A DNA stretch of 64,000 nucleotides from Citrifermentans bemidjiense Bem. GTDB taxonomy: Bacteria; Desulfobacterota; Desulfuromonadia; Geobacterales; Geobacteraceae. The notes beneath the pieces are model-generated. The model had not been told where the DNA came from and made no database searches. It saw nothing but the letters and a program-made list of their open reading frames with translations. The translations under genes and the position numbers were made by a program. The stretch spans positions 1,301,501 to 1,365,500 of the forward strand of contig NC_011146.1 in the NCBI RefSeq assembly GCF_000020725.1, given 5' to 3'. Below are positions 25,558 through 34,506 of the stretch, piece by piece (the stretch's first letter is position 1; each line of letters begins with the position of its first letter).

Positions 25558-26316
25558 ATGAAAAAAACCATGAAGACCCTTATTATGGCAACGGCGCTGA
25601 CCATGGCAACCACCGGAATCGCAATGGCGACCCCTTCCACCCAGATCTGGATCCCGTCGACGGACGTCCAGGGGTACAAGAGCCTGCACCTTGGCATCGA
25701 CAACTACACCCGCACCTCCAACAACTCCGCCGTGAGCCACGTCTACGACCTTGGCCTCACCGCTGGCGTTCTCCCCTTCGAGAAGCTGCAGGGCGAGGTC
25801 GGTATCGACTACATCACCAACGGCAACAACGGTTACGACAGCCAGCCGCTCTACTTCAACGCCAAGCTCGGCACCCCCGAGGGCTCCCTCTTCGAAGGCT
25901 CGCCTGCGCTCGCCCTCGGCGGTTACGGCTTCGGCACCAACCGGGACAAGGGGAGCGCCTTCCGTACCGATCAGGACGTGATTTACGGCCTGGCAGCGAA
26001 GACCTTGCCCGTTGTCGGGCGCCTTTCCGCCGGCTACTACGTCGGCAACGATAAACTGCTGCTCGACGTCAACGGCAACAAAGAAAACGACGGCGTGCTC
26101 CTCTCCTGGGACCGCACCATGAGCGAGATCTCCGACAAGCTATGGGTTGCAGTCGACTACCAGGGTGGCAAGAACGCCCTCGGCGCACTGAGCTTCGGCG
26201 CTTCCTGGGCCTTCGCGAAAAACGTTTCCGTCATCTTCGGCTACGACATCTACAACGAGAAGAAGCTGGCAGGCGAGAACACCTTCACCACCCAGCTCGA
26301 CATCAACTTCCCGTAG
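25558..26316 (+). CDS. Putative outer-membrane beta-barrel protein
   Basis: A 252-residue protein with a signal peptide (residues 1-23, AMA|TP) and AAGGAG before the ATG. The mature chain is made of alternating amphipathic strands ('SLHLGIDNYTR', 'VYDLGLTAGVLPFEKLQGEVGIDY', 'LALGGYGFGT', 'GRLSAGYYVG', 'LSFGASWAFAKNVSVIFGYDIYN') and ends in '...LDINFP', an aromatic near the C-terminus as in outer-membrane barrels. No porin family is recognised for certain. Expression appears controlled by the sigma-54 promoter and ANTAR-type leader upstream, which points to nitrogen-status control by analogy with Geobacter nitrogen-fixation regulation. Confidence 0.85.
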   Translation: MKKTMKTLIMATALTMATTGIAMATPSTQIWIPSTDVQGYKSLHLGIDNYTRTSNNSAVSHVYDLGLTAGVLPFEKLQGEVGIDYITNGNNGYDSQPLYFNAKLGTPEGSLFEGSPALALGGYGFGTNRDKGSAFRTDQDVIYGLAAKTLPVVGRLSAGYYVGNDKLLLDVNGNKENDGVLLSWDRTMSEISDKLWVAVDYQGGKNALGALSFGASWAFAKNVSVIFGYDIYNEKKLAGENTFTTQLDINFP

Positions 26317-26424
26317 CACTGTCAGCTCTCGGACGATTCAAAGCATGAAGCAAAGAGGAGAGGGGAGACGGTACTGTCTCAGGGAAAGAAGGATTCAGTC
26401 TCTAAACTTTTTTCGACAAAAAGG

Positions 26425-26454
26425 TTGACTGTCATTGGAAGCCTGTGGTACAAG
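26425..26454 (+). promoter_or_regulatory. Sigma-70-type promoter of tRNA-fMet
   Basis: TTGACT (26425-26430) and TACAAG (26449-26454) with an 18-base spacer, ending 14 bases before the tRNA. Confidence 0.55.
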
Positions 26455-26468
26455 TAGGGACTCAATGA

Positions 26469-26545
<77 letters not shown>

Positions 26546-26554
26546 AATAAACAA

Positions 26555-26590
26555 AAGGCACCCGGTTCCGACCAGGTGCCTTTTTTCTTT
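26555..26590 (+). terminator. Rho-independent terminator after tRNA-fMet
   Basis: GGCACC (26557-26562) pairs with GGTGCC (26575-26580), with inner GG/CC pairing, followed by TTTTTTCTTTT. Confidence 0.9.
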
Positions 26591-26603
26591 TGTTCCCGCT
26601 AAG

Positions 26604-27120
26604 TCAGGCGCGGCCCCGTCCCCGAACTTGCTCGGAGGCTCGGTCACCCACCTCTTTTACGTCGCTGCACGCCTCCATCACCTCGAGAAGCTCGGTAACC
26701 TCCTCCAGCAGTTCAACGGCCGGTTCAGACTGGCACGGAAGTTCCAAGGCGGTAACCGTCGAGCGTAAGCTGGTGGCCACTGCCAGACCATCATCAGGTG
26801 GCTTTAGCCCGATGATTGGGCTGGGGAGCCTGCAATGTGTCCGTTCCCTTTGGTGGGGGGGGTAAACACAACTCCTGGAGCACCAGACAGCGTTACCAAT
26901 TCGTTACCTATGAGACGCTGTTACACGTAATAGATCTTGCGTAATGACTGAGTTTGATTGGAAATCTGTGTGTCAGTATACGGCTAAACAGCTGTTTATG
27001 AGAGTGGTATATTTTTTGCTGTACGCCTGCAACTGTTTCGAGGATGACAAAAGAAGAGGCTGTGCGTGACTGCGATGGCCAAATGAGAGTCGGTAAATAG
27101 GTAGCTGAGTTCTTGAGGGG
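26604..27120. other. Region without a firm gene, possible degraded minus-strand frame
   Basis: On the minus strand, from about 26850 down to a TGA at 26606-26604, one frame reads a protein-like 'GLAVATSLRSTVTALELP' and 'EPAVELLEEVTELLEVMEA'. It lacks a convincing start or ribosome site. It may be the tail of a broken gene. The rest, 26860-27120, is more A/T-rich with no recognised feature and should contain the promoter of the second cytochrome island. Confidence 0.35.
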
Positions 27121-27127
27121 GGATGGC

Positions 27128-27463
27128 ATGGAATTACATAAACAACAAATTATGAGAACCTTATTAAAAAAAATCACAGCCGTTGCTTTGACTGCTTCTG
27201 CTGCACTTTTACTGCTCGGTTCAATAGCCTTGGTTGCGCCACTAGACGTTTCGGCTGCAGAAAAACAATATCTGCCCAGTGCTCCGGCTAATCCAACAAT
27301 ACATCAGGTCTACTATGACACCACTGTCAAACGTGAGTACATATACAATGGGCAGGAATGGGTCCCGCATGATGCTTCTATCAATGGCTACATTTTGAAG
27401 AAGTATAAGAAGCCCAATACGCCTCAAAATAATCCGACGGCAGCTGGCAATTCACTTCAATAA
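27128..27463 (+). CDS. Secreted protein of unknown function at the head of the cytochrome island
   Basis: A 111-residue protein with GGGGGGA before the ATG at 27128. Residues 1-43 form a long signal peptide ending VSA|AE. The mature part has 'VYYDTTVKREYIYNGQEWVPHDA' and a Lys/Pro/Asn-rich end. It has no cysteine, so it binds no heme c. It lies 17 bases before the first cytochrome of the island and is almost certainly co-transcribed. The composition of the leader region is lower in GC than the following genes. Confidence 0.8.
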   Translation: MELHKQQIMRTLLKKITAVALTASAALLLLGSIALVAPLDVSAAEKQYLPSAPANPTIHQVYYDTTVKREYIYNGQEWVPHDASINGYILKKYKKPNTPQNNPTAAGNSLQ

Positions 27464-27480
27464 TTGGCAGGGAGTGTTAC

Positions 27481-28173
27481 ATGAAAGGACTATTTACTAT
27501 ATCGCTCTGTTCAGCGGCCCTGTTCCTGGCTGGGCTTATCTCTGTGGGCCACGCAGCGAACTATTGCCTTGACGCGAATAACAACGACCTGTGCCCTAAT
27601 AGCATTCATACGAAGCACCAGGCGTTCATGGATGACTGCAAGGGGTGTCATGACCTTAGCAGCTCGTTTGTGGCGTCGAATTCATTCTTCAAGGATAGTT
27701 CCAAGCGAGCCTTTCAGCCCGGCGGTCCCGCCCCGATTTTCGTCCCGTCCGGTGCGTGGAGCTCGCCTCAGACAACTAACCCGGCGACTTGCTCAAACAT
27801 AGCGTGTCACAACATCCCGCCCGGTACTTTCACCTACTACATATATGACTATGGCATTGATGCGTCAGTGCCTGTGACAGTCAGCTACGGCGGCATGAGC
27901 AATGCGACTGCCAAATGGCAGGACGACCCTGCCACCAACTGCAACAGTTGCCACGGCAACCCCCCCCTGGGGAACGTGTGGCATAACGGCTCTCATGGCA
28001 ACGGTATACCGGGGGGGAATAATTGTGAGACATGTCACCCCGATGCGAAATCAAATGTGGCACCTGACGGGAAGACTATAGTCTCCAATTACATCACCGC
28101 GCCAAGTCAACACCAGAATGGAACTGTGAACGTAGTTGCGAACTTTAACTCCAACTGTTTCGGCTGTCACTGA
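27481..28173 (+). CDS. Small multiheme cytochrome with 4 CXXCH and 1 CX4CH
   Basis: A 230-residue protein with a signal peptide (to about residue 25, GHA|AN) and GGGAG before the ATG. Motifs in order: CKGCH, CSNIACH (CX4CH), CNSCH, CETCH, and CFGCH as the last five residues. CX4CH pairs followed by CXXCH are the recognised Geobacter 'CxxxxCH...CXXCH' domain type; whether CX4CH carries heme in every case is not settled. First cytochrome of a six-gene series on this strand. Confidence 0.92.
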   Translation: MKGLFTISLCSAALFLAGLISVGHAANYCLDANNNDLCPNSIHTKHQAFMDDCKGCHDLSSSFVASNSFFKDSSKRAFQPGGPAPIFVPSGAWSSPQTTNPATCSNIACHNIPPGTFTYYIYDYGIDASVPVTVSYGGMSNATAKWQDDPATNCNSCHGNPPLGNVWHNGSHGNGIPGGNNCETCHPDAKSNVAPDGKTIVSNYITAPSQHQNGTVNVVANFNSNCFGCH

Positions 28174-28212
28174 TACGGATTTGCACTACTAACTGGATAA
28201 CCGGTGATCCCT

Positions 28213-31200
28213 ATGACGAAAAGACTGATACTTATAGCACTGTTCATTAGTATGCTGGGCATTATAAGCACCAATGCCGGCGCAGTTGATGCTCCTCATA
28301 CCAGCGTCTGCATAACGTGTCATAACTCGGCGGCGCCTGCGGACAGCAACCTGTTCAATGGTACCTGCCTGAGGTGTCACAGCGCGACCGGCTCCTCTGT
28401 TTACAAGTTCAGCGATGCCGACCAGGGCAACACCTCGCACCGGTGGGGGGGGAGTGTCGTCAATCCCGGCGCCGGTGCCCAGTCGCCATCTGTAGGGGCT
28501 ATGGTTCAGGTGCAGGGCTACACCGGGTCCCAGCTCTCCTGTGCGAACTGTCATAACCCGCATCTGGATACCAACAAGAGGTTCCAGCGTATCGCCAATG
28601 GCGCTGACCAGATGTGTGTCGATTGCCACCGGTCGCGTGCTGCAACAACCGCTGCAGCAGGAACCCACCCTGTTTTCGTCGGATATAGCGCCGCAGTGAA
28701 AGCTTCCCCTGCGAAGTTTGTCGGCATGACCCCGGTAAACGCGAATCCCGCCAATCCGACCTCTGACCTCGGAAGCCGGTTCAGCGCCGACGGCAAAATT
28801 CTTTGTTCGACCTGTCACAGGGTGCACTCCGCGGATTCGCGCAGCTCTAACTACGTGAACGGCTTCAAGAACCTCAGTTCCGGCGACGGCAATATCCTGC
28901 GCACCAACCCGCGCGGAGCAACAGTCGCCCCCGGAGCCCCAGATTCCATAAACATCTGTACTAACTGTCATGCTGGCAAGATGAGTCACAACGGGAAGGG
29001 ACAGGACATCCAGTGCATCGACTGCCACGGCGCCCACGTTGAGTACGATCCCAGGGACCCGACTGCTGCGCAGGGCCGCAACATCAAACTTATCCGCCGC
29101 TATATGCCGGGGAGCAGCAGCCAGGTATTCTTCCGCTACACCGGCAGCCGCATGGAGTACAAGAACGGTTCCGGTACCGGTGTCTGTGAGGGTTGCCACA
29201 CCCCGCCTGCTTCCATTCCGGAACACGCAAGCACCGATCCCAAGGTCTGCAACAAGTGCCATGCCCACAACAGCACCAAAGGTTCCTTTACGGCGTCCTG
29301 CGATAGCTGTCATGGGTATCCGCCGACGGTTACCCAGTGGTTCGATCCCGGAAAACCACACAGCAGCAACAATGACTGCAGTCTGTGCCACAACACCAGT
29401 CCCTCGGTGCACATGAACGGCATCCTTGATCTACGCTGCGACGGTTGCCACGGTTTCCCGCCCAACTATCCCAACGGCAGCACCAAGGCGAACAGCCACG
29501 GCAGCCATAATTTCAGCTGTGACAAATGCCACTTCGGGACGACCACGACCGGAACCACCATTACCAACACGGCCAACCACGAGAACGGCGTCTATGACGT
29601 CACCGCCGGGCCGGGCGCATCCTTCACCTATCAGTACCTCTCTACCGGCGGGACCTGCTCCAACATCAACTGCCACAGCGGTAACGGTATCCTCACCAAT
29701 CCGGCGCCGGTCAGTTGGGGGACCTCGCTAGGCTGCATCGGGTGCCACGGCGATTCCTCCACCCTCGCTTCCGGGTCGCATGCCAAGCACCTTCAAAAAG
29801 GAGCAGGCTGCGCCGATTGTCACTCCGCCACGGCAAAAACCAATACCACGCTGGTGGCAAACGGGGCGCACATGGACAGTGCCGTGGAAGTGAACGGCTC
29901 AAGGCTTGCCGGGATGAGCAGCAACAAGACCTGCACCAGCGCCTGCCACCTCGCAGCCACTCCGCAGTGGGGCGTAGCCAGCACCGGCGCCTGCGGTACC
30001 TGCCACGGCACCGTGCCGTCTCCGGGAAGCGCCCTGATAGCCAGCGGCGCCCACTTTGCCCACTTCTCAAGTTCGGCCACCTCCTACGGGCCGATGCTGA
30101 CGCAGACCTCCGTGACGAGTTGCCAGGCCTGCCATAGCAACAGCGGGGACCCCAGTCCGGCCCACGTGAATGGCGTCGTCGATTTTAATATCGGTCTCGG
30201 CTACTTGAGCGCTGGAACCGGCACCTGCACCCCCTGCCATCAGCAGCGGGTAAGCTGGACCTCCGGCGCGGTGACATGCGAGAGCTGCCATACAGGCACC
30301 CTCTCGGTGATCAACGGCGTCGCCGCCCAGGACAAGGGGCTCGCCGCCACCCGCGGCCACGGCGCAGCAGGGAAGGGATGTCTCTCCTGCCACGATAGGA
30401 ACCAGCGCCACATCGGTGGCGCCGGCAGGCTAATAGCTCCGCTCACCGTCAGCTTCAACGCTGAGTGCAGCTATTGCCACAACAATGCTGCGGTGGTGCA
30501 GGCAAACCACCTCAACATGGCCAGCCACGTGACCACTAAGGGCGGAGATGCCGCCATGGCGTGTACCACCTGCCACGATCCGCACGGCACCAGCAACCTC
30601 TCCCAGATCAGGACAGTGATCAACGGCAAGAGCATCACCTACACTGAAGCCGGCGCCGGTCTGGTCAACCTGACCACCAACATGGGACTTTGCCAGGTGT
30701 GCCACACCAAAACCGCGCACTACCAGGCAGGGGTTCCGGAAACCGGGGGGCACCCCACCACAGGCTGCCTCTCCTGCCACAGGCATGATTCCGCTAGGGC
30801 CGCCTTCATGCCGCTTGGTACCTGCGATGCCTGCCACGGCTATCCGCCGGCGCCCAAGCGCACCGCCAGCGCCGTGATCTTTGGCAGGATGAACAACTGG
30901 TCCAGCGCTCGCTTCGAGGACTACTCCGGCGGCGGCGGGGCTCACTTGGTGGCAGCGCACGTCTCGCCGTTCGCCAAGGCCTCGGAAGGGTGGGCCAACT
31001 GTGCTGTGTGCCACAACGCGGGTGTAACCGGCTCCGCACCGTACCACAAGATGGCCACTCCGGTTAAAGACTACATCGAAAACGTAACGGTCATGGTGGA
31101 CAACAGCTTGCGCTTCGCCAACAGCTTCACCGTCTACACCGGCGCGCGCCTCACCAGCGTCCCCGGTGCGAACGTCACCGGCAGCTGCTTCAACATCGCC

Positions 31201-31242
31201 TGCCACATGAGCCCGTCGGTCAGGTGGAGCAGCGAAAGATAA
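28213..31242 (+). CDS. Giant multiheme cytochrome, 26 CXXCH plus 3 variant motifs
   Basis: About 1009 residues. The ATG at 28213 gives the signal peptide MTKRLILIALFISMLGIIS..NAGA; a GTG at 28204 in the same frame is an alternative. I count 26 CXXCH motifs, two CX4CH (CSNINCH, CFNIACH) and one CX3CH (CTSACH). Recurrent 'CHGYPP' and 'C..CH.PHG' segments show internal modules. The last 150 residues are nearly repeated in the next gene ('NWSSARFEDYSGGGGAH', 'ASEGWANC'). A protein of this heme load could span or extend from the outer membrane as an electron conduit. Exact localisation is unknown. Confidence 0.94.
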   Translation: MTKRLILIALFISMLGIISTNAGAVDAPHTSVCITCHNSAAPADSNLFNGTCLRCHSATGSSVYKFSDADQGNTSHRWGGSVVNPGAGAQSPSVGAMVQVQGYTGSQLSCANCHNPHLDTNKRFQRIANGADQMCVDCHRSRAATTAAAGTHPVFVGYSAAVKASPAKFVGMTPVNANPANPTSDLGSRFSADGKILCSTCHRVHSADSRSSNYVNGFKNLSSGDGNILRTNPRGATVAPGAPDSINICTNCHAGKMSHNGKGQDIQCIDCHGAHVEYDPRDPTAAQGRNIKLIRRYMPGSSSQVFFRYTGSRMEYKNGSGTGVCEGCHTPPASIPEHASTDPKVCNKCHAHNSTKGSFTASCDSCHGYPPTVTQWFDPGKPHSSNNDCSLCHNTSPSVHMNGILDLRCDGCHGFPPNYPNGSTKANSHGSHNFSCDKCHFGTTTTGTTITNTANHENGVYDVTAGPGASFTYQYLSTGGTCSNINCHSGNGILTNPAPVSWGTSLGCIGCHGDSSTLASGSHAKHLQKGAGCADCHSATAKTNTTLVANGAHMDSAVEVNGSRLAGMSSNKTCTSACHLAATPQWGVASTGACGTCHGTVPSPGSALIASGAHFAHFSSSATSYGPMLTQTSVTSCQACHSNSGDPSPAHVNGVVDFNIGLGYLSAGTGTCTPCHQQRVSWTSGAVTCESCHTGTLSVINGVAAQDKGLAATRGHGAAGKGCLSCHDRNQRHIGGAGRLIAPLTVSFNAECSYCHNNAAVVQANHLNMASHVTTKGGDAAMACTTCHDPHGTSNLSQIRTVINGKSITYTEAGAGLVNLTTNMGLCQVCHTKTAHYQAGVPETGGHPTTGCLSCHRHDSARAAFMPLGTCDACHGYPPAPKRTASAVIFGRMNNWSSARFEDYSGGGGAHLVAAHVSPFAKASEGWANCAVCHNAGVTGSAPYHKMATPVKDYIENVTVMVDNSLRFANSFTVYTGARLTSVPGANVTGSCFNIACHMSPSVRWSSER

Positions 31243-31322
31243 TCAAGTTTCTGGATCAAATACCGATTCAGCTTGAACAATAAAAAGGGCAACAAAGGAA
31301 AGTATCTAAATTGGAGGGAAAG

Positions 31323-34199
31323 ATGTTACCTAAGTACGGAGGACGATGTTTGTTCGGGTTGGCACTTCTGGTGCTGACACTGATGACGCTTGGTGCCGGA
31401 CAGGCACAAGCTGCTTCGCAGTACAGCTATGACTGTACCTTCTGTCACCAAATGCCGCCGCTGGATTCCGCCAACGCGAAGAAGGACCCCAACACGGGCG
31501 CCATTCCCGGCAACCACCAGGGTCACGCTTCGGCAGCGGTCAATTCCTGCGCCAAGTGCCACGGCGACGTGAGCGGCTACGCCATGGGCCACAGGAACAA
31601 GACCATCGAGCTTGCCGACGGCATCGGCTACTCGCGGAAGATCGCAGCCGGGTTCGTGAACCAGACCTCGGTACCGCCGACCCCGATGGGTTCCTGCTCC
31701 ACCGCGGCCTGCCACAGTAACGGCAAGGGCACCCTTAAGGCCACCCCGGCCTGGGGCGCTGCACCGTTCCAGGCTCCCGGCGACTGCTCCCAGTGCCACG
31801 ACGTAGCTCCGGCTACCGGCAACCACCCGACACTCAATAGCAAGCACGCCTCCTACTTCGGCACCGGTACCGGCTCCTGCGTTAAGTGCCATACCGACCA
31901 CAGCGCTCAGGCAAAGCCCTTCAGCCACGCAACCTCCGCCGGCCGTGCCATCGAAGTGGTGCTCCCCGACGGCGGCTCCTTCGCCGGCAACCAGTGCGCC
32001 AACCTCTACTGCCACAGCAACGGCCAGGGTAGCTTCACCCCGCCGACCTGGGGCGCTTCTCTTAGCTGCGCCGGCTGCCACGGCGACGCGACCAGCAACA
32101 CCCTCTCCGGCAAGCACGCCAAACACGTGAACAACGCCGGCTTCCTCGGCACCAACTACGGCTGCGTGGAGTGCCACTCCGCCACCGTGACCGACAACAA
32201 CACTATCGGCAACTTCAACAACCACGTCAACAAGAACAAAGACGTCGCGGGCGCCCACGTAGGGACCCCGGTTGCCGGGACCTGCTCCACCTCCTACTGC
32301 CACACCGACGGCAAGGGAGTCCAGAAGACGGTTACCTGGACCCAGACCCAGGCGCTGGACTGCAAAAGCTGCCACGGCTCCGACACGGCGCCTGGTGCTG
32401 TCGCCTCCATCGCCGGCGAGCCTAACTACAAGAACGACGGTATGGACCAGCCGCGCGCCAACAGCCACGCAAACCACGTATTCAGCGCTGCCAGCTGCCA
32501 GAACTGCCACGTCAACACCACCACCGACGGCCTGACCATCAAGGCCGGCGCTCCGCACACCGACGGCACCCGCAACGTAGCAGCCGGCAACGGCAAGAGC
32601 TTCACCATCGCAGGGAACAGCTGCTCCGCAGTATCCTGCCACGACGGCGGCGGCAAGATCGCAGGCGTCGGCGCTGCCAAATGGGGCCAGTCGCTTGGCT
32701 GCAACGGCTGCCACGGCGACGCCGCAACCCTTACCACCAACGCCCACGCGGCTCACGTTTCCACCAAGGGCTATGCCTGCGACACCTGCCACGCGCAGAC
32801 CGTCACCGGCAGCACCACCTTTGCCGACAAGACCCTGCACGGCGACGCCATCGTCGAGGTTGCCGGCGTCAAGGTAACCAGCTTCGCCACCGACACCAAG
32901 AACTGCGCCACTTCCTGCCACCTTTCCGGCACCCCGAAGTGGAACGACAAGAACTCCGGCGCTTGCGGTACCTGCCATAAAGCGCTTTCCACCACCGCGA
33001 ACGGCCTGGTGAGCAGCAACGCCCACTCCGCCCACTTCACCGCAACCTACGGCCCGGGCTTCGACGGCGCCGCTGCCACCTCCTGCTCCGGCTGCCATAC
33101 CCCGAACACCGCGGCCAGCCACGCAGACGGCACGCTTAACCTCGCCATCGGCTACAACAAGATCGGCACCTGCTCCTCCTGCCACAAGCAGTCGACCAAC
33201 TGGACCACCGGGCGCGTTTCCTGCGAAAGCTGCCACAGCACCGCAGGGGGCCAGCTCTCCGTCATCGGCGCCCTCACCGCTCCGGACAAGACCCTGGCAG
33301 CGACCGCGGGCCACGGCAAGACCGGAATCAACCAGTCCTGCTCCGCTTGCCACGACGCCAACTCCGCACACATCAACGGCATAGCCGGCGACCAGAAGCG
33401 TCTCTTGGGCGCCTTGACCGGCGCGGACAACCAGGAATGTAACTACTGCCACACCGACGCAGGCAAGGTGGCCGGCGCCGCTCTGAACGTGAAGGTGCAC
33501 CGTCCCACCGGCGCACTCGGCGCCAAGTGCTCCGACTGCCACAACGCGCACGGTACCGCAAACAGCATGATGATTAACGGCACGATCAACGGGACCGCGG
33601 TGAGCTTCACCACCGTCAACACCTTCGCCAACGGAGCACGCACCGGCGTCTGCCAGGTCTGCCACACCACGACCCAGTACTTCACCAAGGCCGGGCAGCC
33701 GGAGGCAACCCACGTGGATTCCACCACGAACTGCCTCGAGTGCCACCAGCACAACCCGGCAACCGGCCTCGCCTTCGTTCCCAACGGCGGATGCGACGCC
33801 TGCCATGGCTACCCGCCGGCTCCGAGAAAAACCATCTCCGCAGTCACCTTCGGTGTCCAGGGCAACTGGTCTTCCGCCCGCTTCGAAGACTACTCCGGCG
33901 GCGGCGGCGCCCACGCGGTTGCAGCTCACATCAAGAAAGACGCCAAGCCTTCCGAGGGTTGGGCAAACTGCCTCCCCTGCCACAACGGCGGCAACGATGC
34001 TCACTCAAGGGCGCTGCCGATCAGGAACCACGTGGACAACGTCACCGTCAAGATCGATCCGCAGTACCGCTTCAGCGACGATCCGTTCCTGGGCTACACT
34101 TCCGCCCAGCTGGTCAACGGCGGGGTCAACAAGTCCGGCAGCTGCTTCAACGTGAGCTGCCACTTCAAGAAGACCAAGCCGTGGAGTATCGAAAGGTAG
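31323..34199 (+). CDS. Giant multiheme cytochrome, 21 CXXCH plus 6 variant motifs
   Basis: A 958-residue secreted protein. The ATG at 31323 follows GGAGGGA; an in-frame TTG at 31311 is rejected because it precedes that site. Signal peptide ends AQA|AS. Motifs: 21 CXXCH, five CX4CH (CSTAACH, CANLYCH, CSTSYCH, CSAVSCH, CFNVSCH) and one CX3CH (CATSCH). The N-terminus ('QYSYDCTFCHQMPPLDS', 'GNHQGHA', 'SCAKCHG') matches the start of the 1454-residue protein, while the C-terminus matches the preceding gene, so it is a link between two related architectures. Third base GC is very high, which creates long chance frames on the opposite strand. Confidence 0.94.
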   Translation: MLPKYGGRCLFGLALLVLTLMTLGAGQAQAASQYSYDCTFCHQMPPLDSANAKKDPNTGAIPGNHQGHASAAVNSCAKCHGDVSGYAMGHRNKTIELADGIGYSRKIAAGFVNQTSVPPTPMGSCSTAACHSNGKGTLKATPAWGAAPFQAPGDCSQCHDVAPATGNHPTLNSKHASYFGTGTGSCVKCHTDHSAQAKPFSHATSAGRAIEVVLPDGGSFAGNQCANLYCHSNGQGSFTPPTWGASLSCAGCHGDATSNTLSGKHAKHVNNAGFLGTNYGCVECHSATVTDNNTIGNFNNHVNKNKDVAGAHVGTPVAGTCSTSYCHTDGKGVQKTVTWTQTQALDCKSCHGSDTAPGAVASIAGEPNYKNDGMDQPRANSHANHVFSAASCQNCHVNTTTDGLTIKAGAPHTDGTRNVAAGNGKSFTIAGNSCSAVSCHDGGGKIAGVGAAKWGQSLGCNGCHGDAATLTTNAHAAHVSTKGYACDTCHAQTVTGSTTFADKTLHGDAIVEVAGVKVTSFATDTKNCATSCHLSGTPKWNDKNSGACGTCHKALSTTANGLVSSNAHSAHFTATYGPGFDGAAATSCSGCHTPNTAASHADGTLNLAIGYNKIGTCSSCHKQSTNWTTGRVSCESCHSTAGGQLSVIGALTAPDKTLAATAGHGKTGINQSCSACHDANSAHINGIAGDQKRLLGALTGADNQECNYCHTDAGKVAGAALNVKVHRPTGALGAKCSDCHNAHGTANSMMINGTINGTAVSFTTVNTFANGARTGVCQVCHTTTQYFTKAGQPEATHVDSTTNCLECHQHNPATGLAFVPNGGCDACHGYPPAPRKTISAVTFGVQGNWSSARFEDYSGGGGAHAVAAHIKKDAKPSEGWANCLPCHNGGNDAHSRALPIRNHVDNVTVKIDPQYRFSDDPFLGYTSAQLVNGGVNKSGSCFNVSCHFKKTKPWSIER

Positions 34200-34506
34200 T
34201 AGATAGGCAACAATAGTATTAATTTGCTGTTAATGTTCAGTAAATACGTAGTAAATATGTCTGAATCATAGTACTAACGTAGTACCTAGGAAACTAGGTA
34301 CTACGTTAGTACAGCATAAATATTGCGTCGGTGCTGCGTATGTAGTAAACGAGCGAGACATCAGCAGAAAAAAATTAAAACTTTGTAGGGATTAACTTTA
34401 CTTAATACTGTAAAGTACGTTACAAGCTTCCGGCGGGGGAATTTCTCCTCAGCCGGATAACAAGCTGGTTCAGGTATAGATCAGAGGGTTAGAGAAGGAG
34501 CTTAAA
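34200..34506. other. A/T-rich intergenic region with strong inverted repeats
   Basis: A 300-base, markedly A/T-rich interval inside the GC-rich cytochrome series. It holds the 19-bp palindrome listed next, CTTTAC/GTAAAG (34396-34401 and 34410-34415), and TCCGGC/GCCGGA (34429-34434 and 34452-34457) in the likely leader of the next gene. It may contain a separate promoter for the 1454-residue cytochrome. Confidence 0.6.
34271..34312. repeat. Perfect 19-bp inverted repeat with GAAA loop
   Basis: GTACTAACGTAGTACCTAG (34271-34289), GAAA, then its exact reverse complement at 34294-34312. In RNA this gives a 19-bp stem capped by a GNRA-type tetraloop. No T-run follows, so it is not a standard terminator; it could stabilise the upstream mRNA end, serve as a processing site, or bind a protein as DNA. 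Confidence 0.95.

Noticed and set aside
26546-27120. Possible phage or island attachment site downstream of tRNA-fMet
   Set aside because: No integrase, no repeat of the tRNA 3' end and no phage genes in the window.
31326-34004. An 892-residue open frame on the minus strand opposite a giant cytochrome
   Set aside because: Same cause: shadow of a GC-rich repetitive gene; composition dominated by Val, Ala and Gly with no family signature.
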